64,000 nt of DNA from positions 62,001 to 126,000 of the forward strand of contig NZ_ONZF01000002.1 of NCBI RefSeq assembly GCF_900302445.1, read 5' to 3'. The DNA is from Palleronia abyssalis (lineage in GTDB: Bacteria; Pseudomonadota; Alphaproteobacteria; Rhodobacterales; Rhodobacteraceae). The translations under genes were made by a program, and so were the position numbers. Below are positions 52,850 to 62,042 of this stretch, one piece after another (position 1 is the stretch's first letter; every line of letters starts with the position of its first letter). The notes beneath the pieces were generated by a model. That model had not been told where the DNA came from, searched no databases, and saw only the letters and a list, made by a program, of their open reading frames with translations.

Positions 52850-53746
52850 TCATTCGGTCAGAACGACCTCGACCCGCCGATTTGCCCCGCGCCCCGCTTC
52901 CGTCGCGTTCGACGCCCGCGGCGATAAATAGGCGACGCCTTCCGCTGTAATCCGCTCGGGGTCGACGTCGAACCTGTCGATCAGGGTGCGCCGCACGGCT
53001 TGGGCCCGCAGGCGCGACAGGGCAAGGTTCGCCTCCAGACCACCGTCAGTGTCGGTATGGCCGACGATGGCGATCCGGGCGGCAGGTGCGGCCTGCAATC
53101 CGCGGGCCAGCTCCCCCAAGGCAGCCGACTCCGCCACCACCAGGGTCGAGGATCCCGTATCGAAATCCACCCTCTCCAGAACGGCATGCCCGTCGCGCCG
53201 CAACCGATCCCAGATCGGCCCCGTCGGCACGGCGGACCCTTCTTCGGCAGACACTCCGGCCCCTTCGTCCCGGGACACGGATGTCAAATGCAGGTATTGC
53301 GCCTCTCCGCCGCGGCTGACCAGAACCGAGACCAGCGCCTCGCCGGGCCCCTCGGCCAGCAGATACCGGTAGCGGCCCAGATCGACATACATCGCGGGGG
53401 CGGGCAGCAGATCCAGCGCGAACCGGAAATCGAACCCCCCGCATGTCACGGCGCTGCATTCGAAGACGACGTCGAACCCCGCCTCGTCGAGCTGGCTGCG
53501 AACCGGTGCAAGGACCTGCGACAGGGTGCGGCTTGCCCCCGGCAAACGCCATGCGCTGCGTGCCACCGTACCTTCCGTCGTCCGCATCGGAAGGGTCCCA
53601 TCCGCGAACGCCCCCTCGGGCAAGGAAACGCGCCCGTCCATCACAGCCTCTTCCGTGCGGATAGCCGGGCCGGGTATATCCAACGTCAGCGCAACGGCGG
53701 CCGGCGCGGACCAAACCGACAACACGATGACCAGCGCGCGTTTCAC
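52850..53746 (-). CDS. OmpA-family outer-membrane/periplasmic protein
   Basis: 298 residues from a GTG that overlaps the previous stop as GTGA. The N-terminus VKRALVIVLSVWSAPAAVALT is a signal peptide. The C-terminal third is an OmpA-like peptidoglycan-binding domain: FDTGSSTLVVAESAALGEL, IAIVGHTDTDGGLEANLALSRLRAQAV and GRGANRRVEVVL. The middle domain (ECSAVTCGGFDFRFALDLLPAPAMYVDLG, with two cysteines that could pair) is of the DUF4892-like or similar unassigned type. Confidence 0.87.
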   Translation of the reverse strand: MKRALVIVLSVWSAPAAVALTLDIPGPAIRTEEAVMDGRVSLPEGAFADGTLPMRTTEGTVARSAWRLPGASRTLSQVLAPVRSQLDEAGFDVVFECSAVTCGGFDFRFALDLLPAPAMYVDLGRYRYLLAEGPGEALVSVLVSRGGEAQYLHLTSVSRDEGAGVSAEEGSAVPTGPIWDRLRRDGHAVLERVDFDTGSSTLVVAESAALGELARGLQAAPAARIAIVGHTDTDGGLEANLALSRLRAQAVRRTLIDRFDVDPERITAEGVAYLSPRASNATEAGRGANRRVEVVLTE

Positions 53747-54309
53747 CGCGCCTGCGCGTGGTATTCGTCGTTCGGCTTCATCTCCGATGCACTGGCAACG
53801 CGGTTCGTCATGTTGAAGAACCCCGCGACGCTGGCGATGTCCCATATGTCCCGATCCGAGAACCCGACATCCCGCAGCGTCTGGCGGTCGGGCTCCTCGA
53901 TCTCGGCGGTCCGCTCGGTCAGCTTGGTTGCGAAGGACAGCATCGCGTGCTGCCGCGTGTCCAGTTTCGCCACCCTCCAGTTCATCATGATCTGTTCACC
54001 CAGGATCGGATCACCCGACAGCTGCCGCACAGCCGCCCCGTGCGCGACCAGACAGTAATAGCACTTGTTGCAGGACGAAACCGCGACCGCGATCATCTCG
54101 CGCTCGAGCTTGGTCAGGTTCGATTGGCCCAGCATCAGGTCGTTATAGAGGGCGGTGAACGCGTTCAGCTTGTCGATGTCGAACGCATAGGCGCGCAGCA
54201 CATTGGGCACCAAGCCCAGCTTTTCGGCACAAATGTCGAAGTACTTTTGCGTCGCTTCGGGCAACGGATCGACAAGGGGAAGGTCAAGTGCGGTGGGGCT
54301 GTCGGTCAT
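53743..54309 (-). CDS. Peroxidase-related enzyme, AhpD/CMD family
   Basis: 188 residues. The AhpD-type redox site is E71 ... C83-YY-C86-LVA-H90 (SSCNKCYYCLVAHG). The order of C-terminal residues GFSDRDIWDIASVAGFFNMTNRVA is typical of the 'uncharacterised peroxidase-related' subgroup common in alphaproteobacteria. It probably reduces peroxides with a thiol partner. It is second to last in the minus-strand unit cinA-like/acetyltransferase/this gene/OmpA-like. Confidence 0.88.
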   Translation of the reverse strand: MTDSPTALDLPLVDPLPEATQKYFDICAEKLGLVPNVLRAYAFDIDKLNAFTALYNDLMLGQSNLTKLEREMIAVAVSSCNKCYYCLVAHGAAVRQLSGDPILGEQIMMNWRVAKLDTRQHAMLSFATKLTERTAEIEEPDRQTLRDVGFSDRDIWDIASVAGFFNMTNRVASASEMKPNDEYHAQAR

Positions 54310-54318
54310 GAGATGTTC

Positions 54319-55023
54319 CTAAGGTCTGACCCGGTAATGATAACAGCGCGCGCCATCCATGCCGAGACGTCGATAGAAGGCAACCGCCCCCACGTTCGCC
54401 TCGGTCACCAAAACGGCCATAGTCTCGGCCCCCTGCGCCTGGGCCCATCTGGCGGCATGGGCCATGATATGGCCCGCCGCCCCCTGTCGCCGGGCGGCCT
54501 TTCGCACCTCCAGCGCGTGGACCATGGCCGTCGTGTCGTGGATCGCTGCGAACGCGGTGGCGCTTGGCCGGTCGTCGGTTCGCCCCAGGATCGAGGTCTT
54601 GGGCCCCGCGACCCGGTCCATCACGGCCAAACGTTCCGGGCCGATCCGCCCTTCGGCCCAAATGTCGCGTTGCACCTGCAAGGGTGGCCAGACCGTGAAG
54701 CCGCTGACCGGCGGTGTCGTCCGGACCAGCGCCTCGACGAGGCAGGTCAGGACCAGCGTCGGATCCAGAACAAGATAGCCGCGTTCGGCCAACATGCGGT
54801 CGAAATCGTTCTGATCGGAGCGGACAGCGAACAGCACCTGGCGGCCGGGCCGGTCCATGGCCCGTTCGGCGGCGGTGATCTCTTCTTCGTTCGGAAAGGA
54901 CCGGGTGGTCGCCGCATCCACCCGTTTGCCGCCCCCCGCCCCGTCGCGCAGGGTGAACGGGCCGAGGGTCCACGATCGGGCTGGTGGCCACGTGGCATGG
55001 AGGACCTCGTAGGGGTCAGTCAC
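54319..55023 (-). CDS. GNAT-family N-acetyltransferase
   Basis: 234 residues. The C-terminal GNAT core has ALEVRKAARRQGAAGHIMAHAARWAQAQGAETMAVLVTEANVGAVAFYRRLGM, with the acetyl-CoA-binding R-x-x-G-A/G loop. The first 110 residues are not the usual fold and may form a second, degenerate acetyltransferase domain. Acceptor unknown. The start overlaps the CinA-like stop as ATGA. Confidence 0.85.
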   Translation of the reverse strand: MTDPYEVLHATWPPARSWTLGPFTLRDGAGGGKRVDAATTRSFPNEEEITAAERAMDRPGRQVLFAVRSDQNDFDRMLAERGYLVLDPTLVLTCLVEALVRTTPPVSGFTVWPPLQVQRDIWAEGRIGPERLAVMDRVAGPKTSILGRTDDRPSATAFAAIHDTTAMVHALEVRKAARRQGAAGHIMAHAARWAQAQGAETMAVLVTEANVGAVAFYRRLGMDGARCYHYRVRP

Positions 55024-55751
55024 TCCCGCGCCTCGGGGAACGCGTGTTTCAAGGCGACCACCGCGCGATCCAACGCTGCGGCATTCGATCCACGAAGGAC
55101 CACGTTGACCTGATACCCGTCACCCGACCACGCGGGATAGCTGCCGATCGCGACTGAAGGCTCGCTCTCGGCGAGGTCCCGCAGGGTCTGGGCGATGTCC
55201 CCTTCGCCCCGGTTCAGAAGGACGCTGCGCGACAGAAGCTTCTGACCGCCCGACAGGCCGGGCAGGACCGACGCCAGCATCGCCTCGAAGATCTTCGGGA
55301 CACCGGCCATGACATGGACGTTCTTCAGGGTGAAACCGGGCGCGGCCGAGACGGGGTTGTCGATCAACGTGGCCCCTTGCGGGATGCGCGCCATACGCAG
55401 GCGCGCTTCGTTCATCTCGATCCCGCGCGCCTCGTAATGCGCGGACAAGATGGCGCGGGCGTCGTCACGGACATCGATGGGTGCATCGAAGGCGGCTGCG
55501 ATGCAATCGGCTGTGATGTCGTCGTGGGTCGGACCGATCCCGCCGGAGGTGAAGACATGTTCGTATTTCGCGGACAATTCCCGCACAACCACCGTGATAG
55601 TTTCCATCTCATCGCCAATGAAACGCACTTCGCGCAGGTCGATGCCCCGCTCGGTCAACTGGCCGGCAAGGTGGTGGGCGTTGGAATCACGGGTGCGCCC
55701 GGACAGAATCTCGTCCCCGATGACAAGCATGGCGGCGGTTGGGTTGGGCAT
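55020..55751 (-). CDS. CinA-like molybdopterin-binding-fold protein (N-terminal CinA domain only)
   Basis: 243 residues, covering only the MoaB/MogA-like domain of CinA and not the C-terminal nicotinamide-nucleotide amidase. Motifs are MLVIGDEILSGRTRDSNAHHLA, HVFTSGGIGPTHDDIT and VMAGVPKIFEAML. Standalone copies of this type are widespread in alphaproteobacteria; ADP-ribose pyrophosphatase or pterin-related roles are known for full CinA, but the role of this form is open. First gene of its minus-strand unit, 44 bases from the divergent sfsA. Confidence 0.9.
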   Translation of the reverse strand: MPNPTAAMLVIGDEILSGRTRDSNAHHLAGQLTERGIDLREVRFIGDEMETITVVVRELSAKYEHVFTSGGIGPTHDDITADCIAAAFDAPIDVRDDARAILSAHYEARGIEMNEARLRMARIPQGATLIDNPVSAAPGFTLKNVHVMAGVPKIFEAMLASVLPGLSGGQKLLSRSVLLNRGEGDIAQTLRDLAESEPSVAIGSYPAWSGDGYQVNVVLRGSNAAALDRAVVALKHAFPEARE

Positions 55752-55795
55752 GTGCGCTCCTTGCGGGAATCCGATGCGCAGGATAGCTCCACGCC

Positions 55796-56500
55796 ATGCG
55801 CTTTCAATCGCTCTTGATCCGTGGCCGCTTGGTGCGCCGCTGGAACCGGTTCCTGTCGGAAATCACCATCGACGGGGGCGAGACGGTGCGCGCGCATTGC
55901 CCCAATCCCGGCACCATGATGGGCCTGAACGGCCCCGATACGCCGGTTTGGATCGAACCGAACGACGACCCCAAACGCAAGCTGCGCTTTGGTTGGCGTC
56001 TGGTCGAACTGCCGGACGGCGAATGGGCCGGAGTCGACACCGCCGTGCCGAACCGGGTGGTCGGAGAGGCCCTGCGCGCCCGTGCGATCCCCGCGCTGGC
56101 AGCCTATGGTACCGTGCGCCCCGAGGTGCGGTATGGCACCCGCAGCCGCGTCGATTTCCTGCTGACCGAACCGGGCCTGCCGGACGCCTATGTCGAGGTG
56201 AAGAACGTCCATCTCAGGCGCGATGGTGATTTGGCCGAGTTTCCCGATTGCGTGACGCTGCGCGGGGCGCGCCATCTGGACGAACTGACCCGCATGGTCG
56301 CCGCCGGGCACCGGGCGGTGATGCTCTACCTCGTGCAGCGCACGGATTGCGCCCGCTTCCGCCTGGCCGCGGATCTCGACCCCGGATACGCCCGGGCATT
56401 CGGCGCCGCGACCGCGGCGGGGGTCGAGGCGATCTGCTTTGATACCGCAATCTCTCCTGAAGGGGTGGAATTGCGGCACGAGCTTCCCGTCGCGAGGTAG
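55796..56500 (+). CDS. sfsA: SfsA family DNA/RNA nuclease (sugar fermentation stimulation protein)
   Basis: 234 residues with the OB-like N-terminal half (FLSEITIDGGETVRAHCPNPGTMMGLN) and the nuclease-fold C-terminal half (SRVDFLLTEPGLPDAYVEVKNVHLRRDG, carrying the acidic E-x-K metal site, then DCVTLRGARHLDEL). SfsA was named for stimulation of maltose metabolism in Escherichia coli. The nuclease assignment is by fold. It is 49 bases upstream of map, in the common sfsA-map order. Confidence 0.96.
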   Translation: MRFQSLLIRGRLVRRWNRFLSEITIDGGETVRAHCPNPGTMMGLNGPDTPVWIEPNDDPKRKLRFGWRLVELPDGEWAGVDTAVPNRVVGEALRARAIPALAAYGTVRPEVRYGTRSRVDFLLTEPGLPDAYVEVKNVHLRRDGDLAEFPDCVTLRGARHLDELTRMVAAGHRAVMLYLVQRTDCARFRLAADLDPGYARAFGAATAAGVEAICFDTAISPEGVELRHELPVAR

Positions 56501-56549
56501 CCATTCCCGAATTCCGCCCCTATATTCCGGCCCAGAAAACGGAGAGTGC

Positions 56550-57359
56550 ATGGACGACAATTCAGGCCGCCTGACCAGGGACGGCATCCGCATATACGAA
56601 GCCGCGGACTTTGCTGGCATGCACAAGGCCGGCAAGCTGGCCGCCGAAATCCTCGACCGGATCGCCGAGCATATTCAGCCCGGCCAGACGACGCAGGCGA
56701 TCGACAAGCTGATTACCGACTGGGTCGAAGAGGCCGGCGCGACCTCGGCGACCATCGGGTATCGCGGCTATCAGCATGCCAGCTGCATCAGTGTGAACCA
56801 CGTGGTCTGCCACGGCATTCCGGGCGACAAGGTGCTGAAGGACGGCGACATCCTGAATATCGACGTGACGGTGATCGTCGATGGATGGTTCGGCGACACC
56901 AGTCGGATGTACGTCGCCGGCAAGCTCAGCCGGAAGGCCGAACGCCTGATCCAAGTCACGCATGACGCGCTGATGAAGGGGATCGAGGCGGTGCGCCCCG
57001 GCAGAACCTTTGGCGACATCGGGTTCGAGATCCAGACCTATGCCGAAGCGCAACGGATGTCCGTCGTGCGTGATTTCTGCGGGCATGGCCTCGGGCGCGT
57101 CTTTCACGCACCGCCCAACGTGCTCCACTACGGGCGCCCCGGCACAGGGCCGGTTCTGGAAGAAGGGATGTTCTTCACCATCGAACCGATGGTGAACCTT
57201 GGCCGTCCCGAAACGAAAGTTCTGGCGGATGACTGGACCGCGGTGACGCGCGACAAGTCCCTGTCGGCCCAATTCGAACATTCGGTCGGCGTGACTTCCG
57301 CAGGGGCCGAGATCTTTACCCTGTCGCCCGCGGGCCTGTTCCACCCCACATATGGGTGA
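56550..57359 (+). CDS. map: Methionine aminopeptidase, type I
   Basis: 269 residues. It removes the N-terminal methionine from new proteins. The metal ligands are visible: two aspartates in NIDVTVIVDGWFGDTSRMY, the histidine in GHGLGRVFH, and glutamates in FFTIEPM and AQFEHSVGVT. The conserved SVNHVVCHGIP is present. Start ATG after GGAGAG. The MFS gene begins inside its last codons (8-base overlap). Confidence 0.97.
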   Translation: MDDNSGRLTRDGIRIYEAADFAGMHKAGKLAAEILDRIAEHIQPGQTTQAIDKLITDWVEEAGATSATIGYRGYQHASCISVNHVVCHGIPGDKVLKDGDILNIDVTVIVDGWFGDTSRMYVAGKLSRKAERLIQVTHDALMKGIEAVRPGRTFGDIGFEIQTYAEAQRMSVVRDFCGHGLGRVFHAPPNVLHYGRPGTGPVLEEGMFFTIEPMVNLGRPETKVLADDWTAVTRDKSLSAQFEHSVGVTSAGAEIFTLSPAGLFHPTYG

Positions 57360-58518
57360 CGACAGCCACCGCGTCGTCATCTGGACCCTGTCAGCCTCGA
57401 ATTTCGTGATCGGCATGGGGGCTTTCGTACTCATCGGGTTGGTGAACCCGATGGCCGAGGGCCTGGGCAGTTCGCCCGCAGCCATCGGCACGGCGATGAC
57501 GACTTACGCCATCGGCTATGCAATGCTTTCACCTTTCCTGGTCTCGCTGACCGGGGCAATGGGGCGACGGCGCCTGCTTGCGATTGCGATGTCGATCTTC
57601 GCGCTCGGAAATTTGGCGACCGCGCTGGCCCCATCGGAACTGTTCGTCCACGCCGCCCGCGTGCTGGCCGCGGCCGGGGCAGGGATGTTCACGCCCGTCA
57701 CCGCGTCCGTGGCCGCGGCACTCGCCCCGCCCGAGACGCGAGGCAAGGCTCTGGCCGCGGTGGTGATCGGCCTGACCGTGGCCCAGGTACTGGGCGTGCC
57801 GGCGGGCAGCTTCATCGGATACACGTTCGGCTGGCGGGCGGGCTTCATGGTCGTGGTCGCGCTGGCGGTGCCCTGCCTGTGGTTGATCTGGACGCGGGTG
57901 CCGAAGGGCTTGGCGATCCCGCCCGCCTCACTTTCGGATCTTGGCCGCACGCTTCTGAACTTCGGCGCGATGCTGGCAATCCTGTTCACGGCGACGTTCC
58001 TCGGCGCGATCTACATCCTTTACACCTACCTCGCGCCCCTTCTGTCCGAGACGATGGGATATGGGCGCAACGGGGTCACGCTGGCACTGTTGGTCTTCGG
58101 CGCGGGGGCCGTTGCCGGCAATGTCTGGGGCGGGTGGATGGCCGACCGTCTGGGACCGCTGCGCACGCTGTTGTTCCTGGGAACGGGACAAGTGATCCTG
58201 ATGCCCCTGTTCGTGTTCCTACCGTTCGCCGACTGGGCCCTGTTCGTGCTATTGGGATTGTGGTCGCTGTTCGGCTGGTCCTTCATGGCGGGCCAGCAGC
58301 TTCGGATCCTGGCGATCCTGCCCGAACGGCCGGGCGTCGTTCTGGCCCTGAACGCGGCGGCGATCTATCTGGGCGCTGCGCTGGGATCAGGCATGGGCGG
58401 TCTTGTCCTGTCGCGGTTCCCGTTGACGGCGCTGGGCCCCGCGGCAGGGGCCTTCGCGGTGCTGGCGGTCGCGCATATCGTCATCTCGCACCGCGTCAGC
58501 GGACGCGGGCAAGCGTGA
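57352..58518 (+). CDS. MFS transporter (arabinose/multidrug efflux type, DHA1)
   Basis: 388 residues with about 12 membrane helices. The loop after helix 2 carries the MFS motif as SLTGAMGRRRLLAIAMSIFALGN, and helix 5 has the antiporter-like VIGLTVAQVLGVPAGSFIGYTFGWRAGF. That suggests an efflux antiporter of the YdhP/AraJ group. Substrate unknown. It overlaps map at its 5' end and rsmD tail to tail at its 3' end (23 bases). Confidence 0.9.
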   Translation: MGDDSHRVVIWTLSASNFVIGMGAFVLIGLVNPMAEGLGSSPAAIGTAMTTYAIGYAMLSPFLVSLTGAMGRRRLLAIAMSIFALGNLATALAPSELFVHAARVLAAAGAGMFTPVTASVAAALAPPETRGKALAAVVIGLTVAQVLGVPAGSFIGYTFGWRAGFMVVVALAVPCLWLIWTRVPKGLAIPPASLSDLGRTLLNFGAMLAILFTATFLGAIYILYTYLAPLLSETMGYGRNGVTLALLVFGAGAVAGNVWGGWMADRLGPLRTLLFLGTGQVILMPLFVFLPFADWALFVLLGLWSLFGWSFMAGQQLRILAILPERPGVVLALNAAAIYLGAALGSGMGGLVLSRFPLTALGPAAGAFAVLAVAHIVISHRVSGRGQA

Positions 58519-59053
58519 TCCACGTGTCGCCATAGCGGCGTGCATCTTCCCGGACCAGATCGGGGGGCAGCGCGACTTCGCTCGCCTCCTCCCAGACGAT
58601 CAGGGCGTCCTTGGCGATCCAACCGCCCTTTAGCGCCGCCGCGACAGCTTTTTCGCCCAGCCCCATGCGGTACGGGGGATCAAGGAACACGAGGTCGAAA
58701 GCCGTGTCCGACGCGCCCAGTCGCGTGGCATCAATCTTCACGATCCGGGTGTGCTCGCCCTCGCCGAGGGCAGCGATGTTTTGCGCCAGAAGCGCCAGCG
58801 CCTTTCGCCCGTTTTCGACGAACGTGACCTCGCTTGCCCCGCGCGACAGCGCCTCGAGGCCCAGCGCCCCGGTGCCACCGAACAGGTCCAGCACCCGGGC
58901 CCCCGTCAGCGGATCGCCAATCCGGCCGCCTTCCAGAACGCCGAACAGGCTTTCGCGCACCCGGTCCGTCGTGGGCCGCAGATGCGCGGCCGGATCGCCC
59001 CTGCCGACCGCCGCCAGCGCCCGGCCGCGATGGGTGCCCGCGATGATCCTCAC
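58496..59053 (-). CDS. rsmD: 16S rRNA (guanine(966)-N2)-methyltransferase
   Basis: 185 residues. The start MRIIAGTHRGRAL, the substrate segment LRPTTDRVRESLFGVL, the SAM loop VLDLFGGTGALGLEALSRGA, and the catalytic FLDPPY mark RsmD. The protein N2-methylates G966 in the small ribosomal RNA. Its start overlaps the stop of the upstream flavoprotein gene as ATGA. Confidence 0.96.
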   Translation of the reverse strand: MRIIAGTHRGRALAAVGRGDPAAHLRPTTDRVRESLFGVLEGGRIGDPLTGARVLDLFGGTGALGLEALSRGASEVTFVENGRKALALLAQNIAALGEGEHTRIVKIDATRLGASDTAFDLVFLDPPYRMGLGEKAVAAALKGGWIAKDALIVWEEASEVALPPDLVREDARRYGDTWITLARVR

Positions 59054-60255
59054 GCCTTCAGAAGTGCCTTGAGGTCGGTCGCTGGATCAGCCAACGCCTG
59101 CGGAGAGACGGTTTTGCCCATGTCCAGAAGCCGCTTGCCGACCATGTAGGCGCGCGTGTCCCCGATCGCATCCACCGCGCGCAGATCGTCGCCGTAGAAA
59201 TACCAGTGCGAGATCGCCGCCCCCTCGCCCCGGGTCACGACGCGGTCATAACCGGTGTTCAGACCAGCGATCTGCAGCTTGACGTCGTATTGGTCGGACC
59301 AGAACCATGGCATCGGAACATAGGGCGTCGCGGCCCCCAGCATGTTGCGGGCCACGGCCGTACCCATGTCGATGGCGTTCTGCACTGATTCCAGGCGAAC
59401 TCTCTCCCCCCGATACAGGAAGGACGCGCAATCGCCCGCCGCCCAGATATGCGAGTCCGAGGTGCGGCCAAACGCGTCCACCGCGACGCCGCCATCGGTT
59501 TCAAGTCCGGCTGCTTCGGCGATGGCACAACGGGGCAGAAGACCGATGCCGGCGATCACCACGTCCGCCTCCAGCGTTTCGCCATTGCCCAGAACCGCGC
59601 CGGTCACCCGGCCCTCGCCGGTCAGACACTCCAGCGCGACGCCTTCGCGGATCGTCACGCCGTGGGCGCGGTGCAGCGCGCGCATGGTGTCCGCGGTCTG
59701 GGCCGAAGCGACCCGGCCCAGGATGCGCGGTCCGGCTTCGACCACGTCGACCTCGACGCCCAGCTTTCGGGCCACCGCGGCCGCCTCCAGTCCGATATAC
59801 CCGCCGCCGACGATCAGGACACGGCGCGCCGATTTCAGCGGCCCTTCCAGCGCGTCGACATCCGCCAGTGTTCGGATGGTGAACACGTTTTCCAGATCGC
59901 CGCCTGCCTCTGGCGAAAGGGCCCGCGCGGCGAGGCCGGTCGCAATGGCAAGCTGGTCGTACTCAATCACGCGATCGACCACCTGGACGGTCTTTGCGCC
60001 CGGGTCGATCCGATCGACGGGCGCCCCCAGCATCAACTCGATCCCGCGGTCGGCATACCACGCGTCAGGCCGCAGGAAGAGGCGTTCGCGCGTCATTTCC
60101 CCCAGAAGATACCCTTTCGACAAGGGCGGGCGCTGATAGGGGGGCACAGGCTCGGCCCCGATCAGGGTGATCCGCCCCTCGAACCCCTGATCGCGCAGGG
60201 TCGCGCAAAGCTGCTGTCCGGCCTGTCCAGCCCCAACCACCACGATATGCGCCAT
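59050..60255 (-). CDS. FAD-dependent NAD(P)H:ferredoxin/rubredoxin reductase-like protein
   Basis: 401 residues with two Rossmann folds (IVVVGAGQAGQQLCATLRDQG and VLIVGGGYIGLEAAAVARKLG), the FAD segment IWAAGDCASF, and a reductase C-terminal domain with PWFWSDQYDVKLQIAGLN. It is like the reductases that feed ferredoxins of P450 and ring-hydroxylating oxygenases. No oxygenase or ferredoxin gene is adjacent, so the partner is unknown. It diverges from the peroxiredoxin gene across 76 bases. Confidence 0.92.
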   Translation of the reverse strand: MAHIVVVGAGQAGQQLCATLRDQGFEGRITLIGAEPVPPYQRPPLSKGYLLGEMTRERLFLRPDAWYADRGIELMLGAPVDRIDPGAKTVQVVDRVIEYDQLAIATGLAARALSPEAGGDLENVFTIRTLADVDALEGPLKSARRVLIVGGGYIGLEAAAVARKLGVEVDVVEAGPRILGRVASAQTADTMRALHRAHGVTIREGVALECLTGEGRVTGAVLGNGETLEADVVIAGIGLLPRCAIAEAAGLETDGGVAVDAFGRTSDSHIWAAGDCASFLYRGERVRLESVQNAIDMGTAVARNMLGAATPYVPMPWFWSDQYDVKLQIAGLNTGYDRVVTRGEGAAISHWYFYGDDLRAVDAIGDTRAYMVGKRLLDMGKTVSPQALADPATDLKALLKA

Positions 60256-60331
60256 ATGTCCCGTTCCCGCTTTCCACGTCCGTTCGCCCGGCTATAACTG
60301 CCCGAACCCCAACGCGCAAAGGAGAGACGCA

Positions 60332-60817
60332 ATGCCCACTTCCAAAGGTGATACCCTGCCGGAGGCGACCCTTCTGAGAATGGGCGAAAATGGTCCCGAA
60401 GAGGTTGCGCTGAAGCCCCGGCTTGCCGGCCGCAAGGTGGTGATCTTCGCGCTTCCGGGCGCCTATACCGGGACCTGCACGACGGCCCACGTCCCCTCTT
60501 TCATCAACGCGATGGAGGGGCTGAAGGCGAAAGGCGTGGACGAGGTCATCTGCATCGCCGTCAACGATCCGTTCGTGATGAAGCAATGGGGCGAAGATAC
60601 TGGCGCAACCGAAGCCGGGATCACGATGTTGGCGGACCCGTCGTCCGCCTACACAAAGGCCGTCGATATGGCGTTCACTGCGCCCCCGGTTGGCTTCTTC
60701 GACCGGTCGAAGCGGTATGCGCTGGTGGCCGAGGACGGCGTCGTCAAGACGGTGCAAGAGGACGATCCCGGCACCTGCAACCTGTCCGGCGGCGACGCGA
60801 TCCTCGATACGCTCTAG
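60332..60817 (+). CDS. Prx5-type peroxiredoxin
   Basis: 161 residues of the thioredoxin fold. The peroxidatic cysteine is Cys49 in LPGAYTGTCTTAHVPSF; the segment VDEVICIAVNDPFVMKQWG and the C-terminal YALVAEDGVVKTVQEDD match Prx5 proteins. It reduces hydrogen peroxide and alkyl peroxides with glutaredoxin- or thioredoxin-type donors. SD AAGGAGA. It overlaps the small MscS gene tail to tail by 4 bases. Confidence 0.94.
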   Translation: MPTSKGDTLPEATLLRMGENGPEEVALKPRLAGRKVVIFALPGAYTGTCTTAHVPSFINAMEGLKAKGVDEVICIAVNDPFVMKQWGEDTGATEAGITMLADPSSAYTKAVDMAFTAPPVGFFDRSKRYALVAEDGVVKTVQEDDPGTCNLSGGDAILDTL

Positions 60818-61749
60818 GTTCGTGCCTCGTCGGCCTTGACCTTGTCCTCGCGCGTGCCGTCGGTGCTGCGCGAGGGCGCATGATCCGTTTCGCCGTCGTT
60901 GCGTTCCATGAAGAGAGTGCGGGTGGGGAAAGGGATGTCGACGCCCTCGCGGTCGAACGCTTCCTTCACCTTGCGCTTGATGTCGGCCTGGTAGGCGAAA
61001 TAGTCGTCCGCCCCGACCCAGGCACGCACCAGGAAATCGACCGAGCTGTCGTTCCAGTTGTTGACCTGCAGGAACATGTCCTCGCCGATATCGGTGCGGT
61101 CGTCGGCCTCGATGGTCTCGCGGATCACACGCTCGGCCTTGCCCAGGTCCGCGCCGTAGCCCACGCCAAAGGTCCATTCGGCCCGGCGCCGGTCATAGAC
61201 CGAGTAGTTGACGATCGTGTGGCCCCACACTTCCGAGTTCGGGATGATGATCTGCACGTTCCCGATGCTGGCCAGTTCGGTGAAGTTCAGGGTGATCTCT
61301 TTCACCGTGCCCATCTGTCCGTTGATCTCGACGAAATCGCCTTCCTTGATCGGGCGGAACAGGATGATCATCACCCCCGCCGCAATGTTCGACAGCGTGC
61401 CCTGAAGCGCCAGTCCGATGGCCAGACCCGCCGCACCGATGGCCGCGACCAAAGAGGTCGTCTGCACCCCGAACGTGTTCAGAACGAACAGGAAGGTGAA
61501 GCCCAGCACGACATAGCGCGCCAGGTTCCCCAGGAAGTTGAACAGCGTGGTGTCCAGCTCGGGGCGGTGTCCACCAATGGCCCTGACCCGCCGCTTGACC
61601 CACCCTGCGATCGTATAGCCGATCAACAGGATGACGATCGCGGCCAGCACGTTCCCCAGAATCGAGATCAGGAACTCCATGGTCAGCATATCCCGGACCG
61701 AGGTGTCGCCGATCTGAAACGAAAGGACACTGTCGAAAAGGCCTTCCAT
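60814..61749 (-). CDS. mscS: Small-conductance MscS-type mechanosensitive channel
   Basis: 311 residues. Three N-terminal membrane helices end in the pore helix AAIGAAGLAIGLALQGTLSNIAAG, with the glycine-alanine spacing of MscS. Then comes the beta domain FRPIKEGDFVEINGQMGTVKEI and the cytoplasmic vestibule ending in DIPFPTRTLF. The C-terminal tail is charged. It is distinct from the large channel at 16607-18931. It starts one base into the phhB stop (TAATG). Confidence 0.94.
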   Translation of the reverse strand: MEGLFDSVLSFQIGDTSVRDMLTMEFLISILGNVLAAIVILLIGYTIAGWVKRRVRAIGGHRPELDTTLFNFLGNLARYVVLGFTFLFVLNTFGVQTTSLVAAIGAAGLAIGLALQGTLSNIAAGVMIILFRPIKEGDFVEINGQMGTVKEITLNFTELASIGNVQIIIPNSEVWGHTIVNYSVYDRRRAEWTFGVGYGADLGKAERVIRETIEADDRTDIGEDMFLQVNNWNDSSVDFLVRAWVGADDYFAYQADIKRKVKEAFDREGVDIPFPTRTLFMERNDGETDHAPSRSTDGTREDKVKADEART

Positions 61750-62042
61750 TACGCCAGCCCGTCCATGATCCCGGCCAGCTTCACGTCCCTGTCGGTCAAA
61801 CCTTCCGCATCATGCGATGTCAGTGTGACCTCGACCCGGTTGTAGGTGTTCGACCATTCCGGGTGGTGGTTCATCTTTTCGGCCGCGATGGCGGCTTGCG
61901 TCATCCATCCGAAGGCGCGCGTGAAATCCTTGAACTTGAACAACTTCGAGATGGCGTCGCGCCCCTCGACCATGGACCACCCGGCGGCTTGCAGTTTATC
62001 CAAAGCCTCGGTCCGGGCCGCGCCACTCAGTTTATCGTTCAT
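61749..62042 (-). CDS. phhB: Pterin-4-alpha-carbinolamine dehydratase
   Basis: 97 residues. It recycles tetrahydrobiopterin-type cofactors by dehydrating the 4a-carbinolamine formed by aromatic amino acid hydroxylases. The hallmark [33 protein letters not shown] is present. In several alphaproteobacteria the protein stands alone, and its hydroxylase partner is not in this window. Coupled at both ends: ATGA with the upstream gene and TAATG with mscS. Confidence 0.95.
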   Translation of the reverse strand: MNDKLSGAARTEALDKLQAAGWSMVEGRDAISKLFKFKDFTRAFGWMTQAAIAAEKMNHHPEWSNTYNRVEVTLTSHDAEGLTDRDVKLAGIMDGLA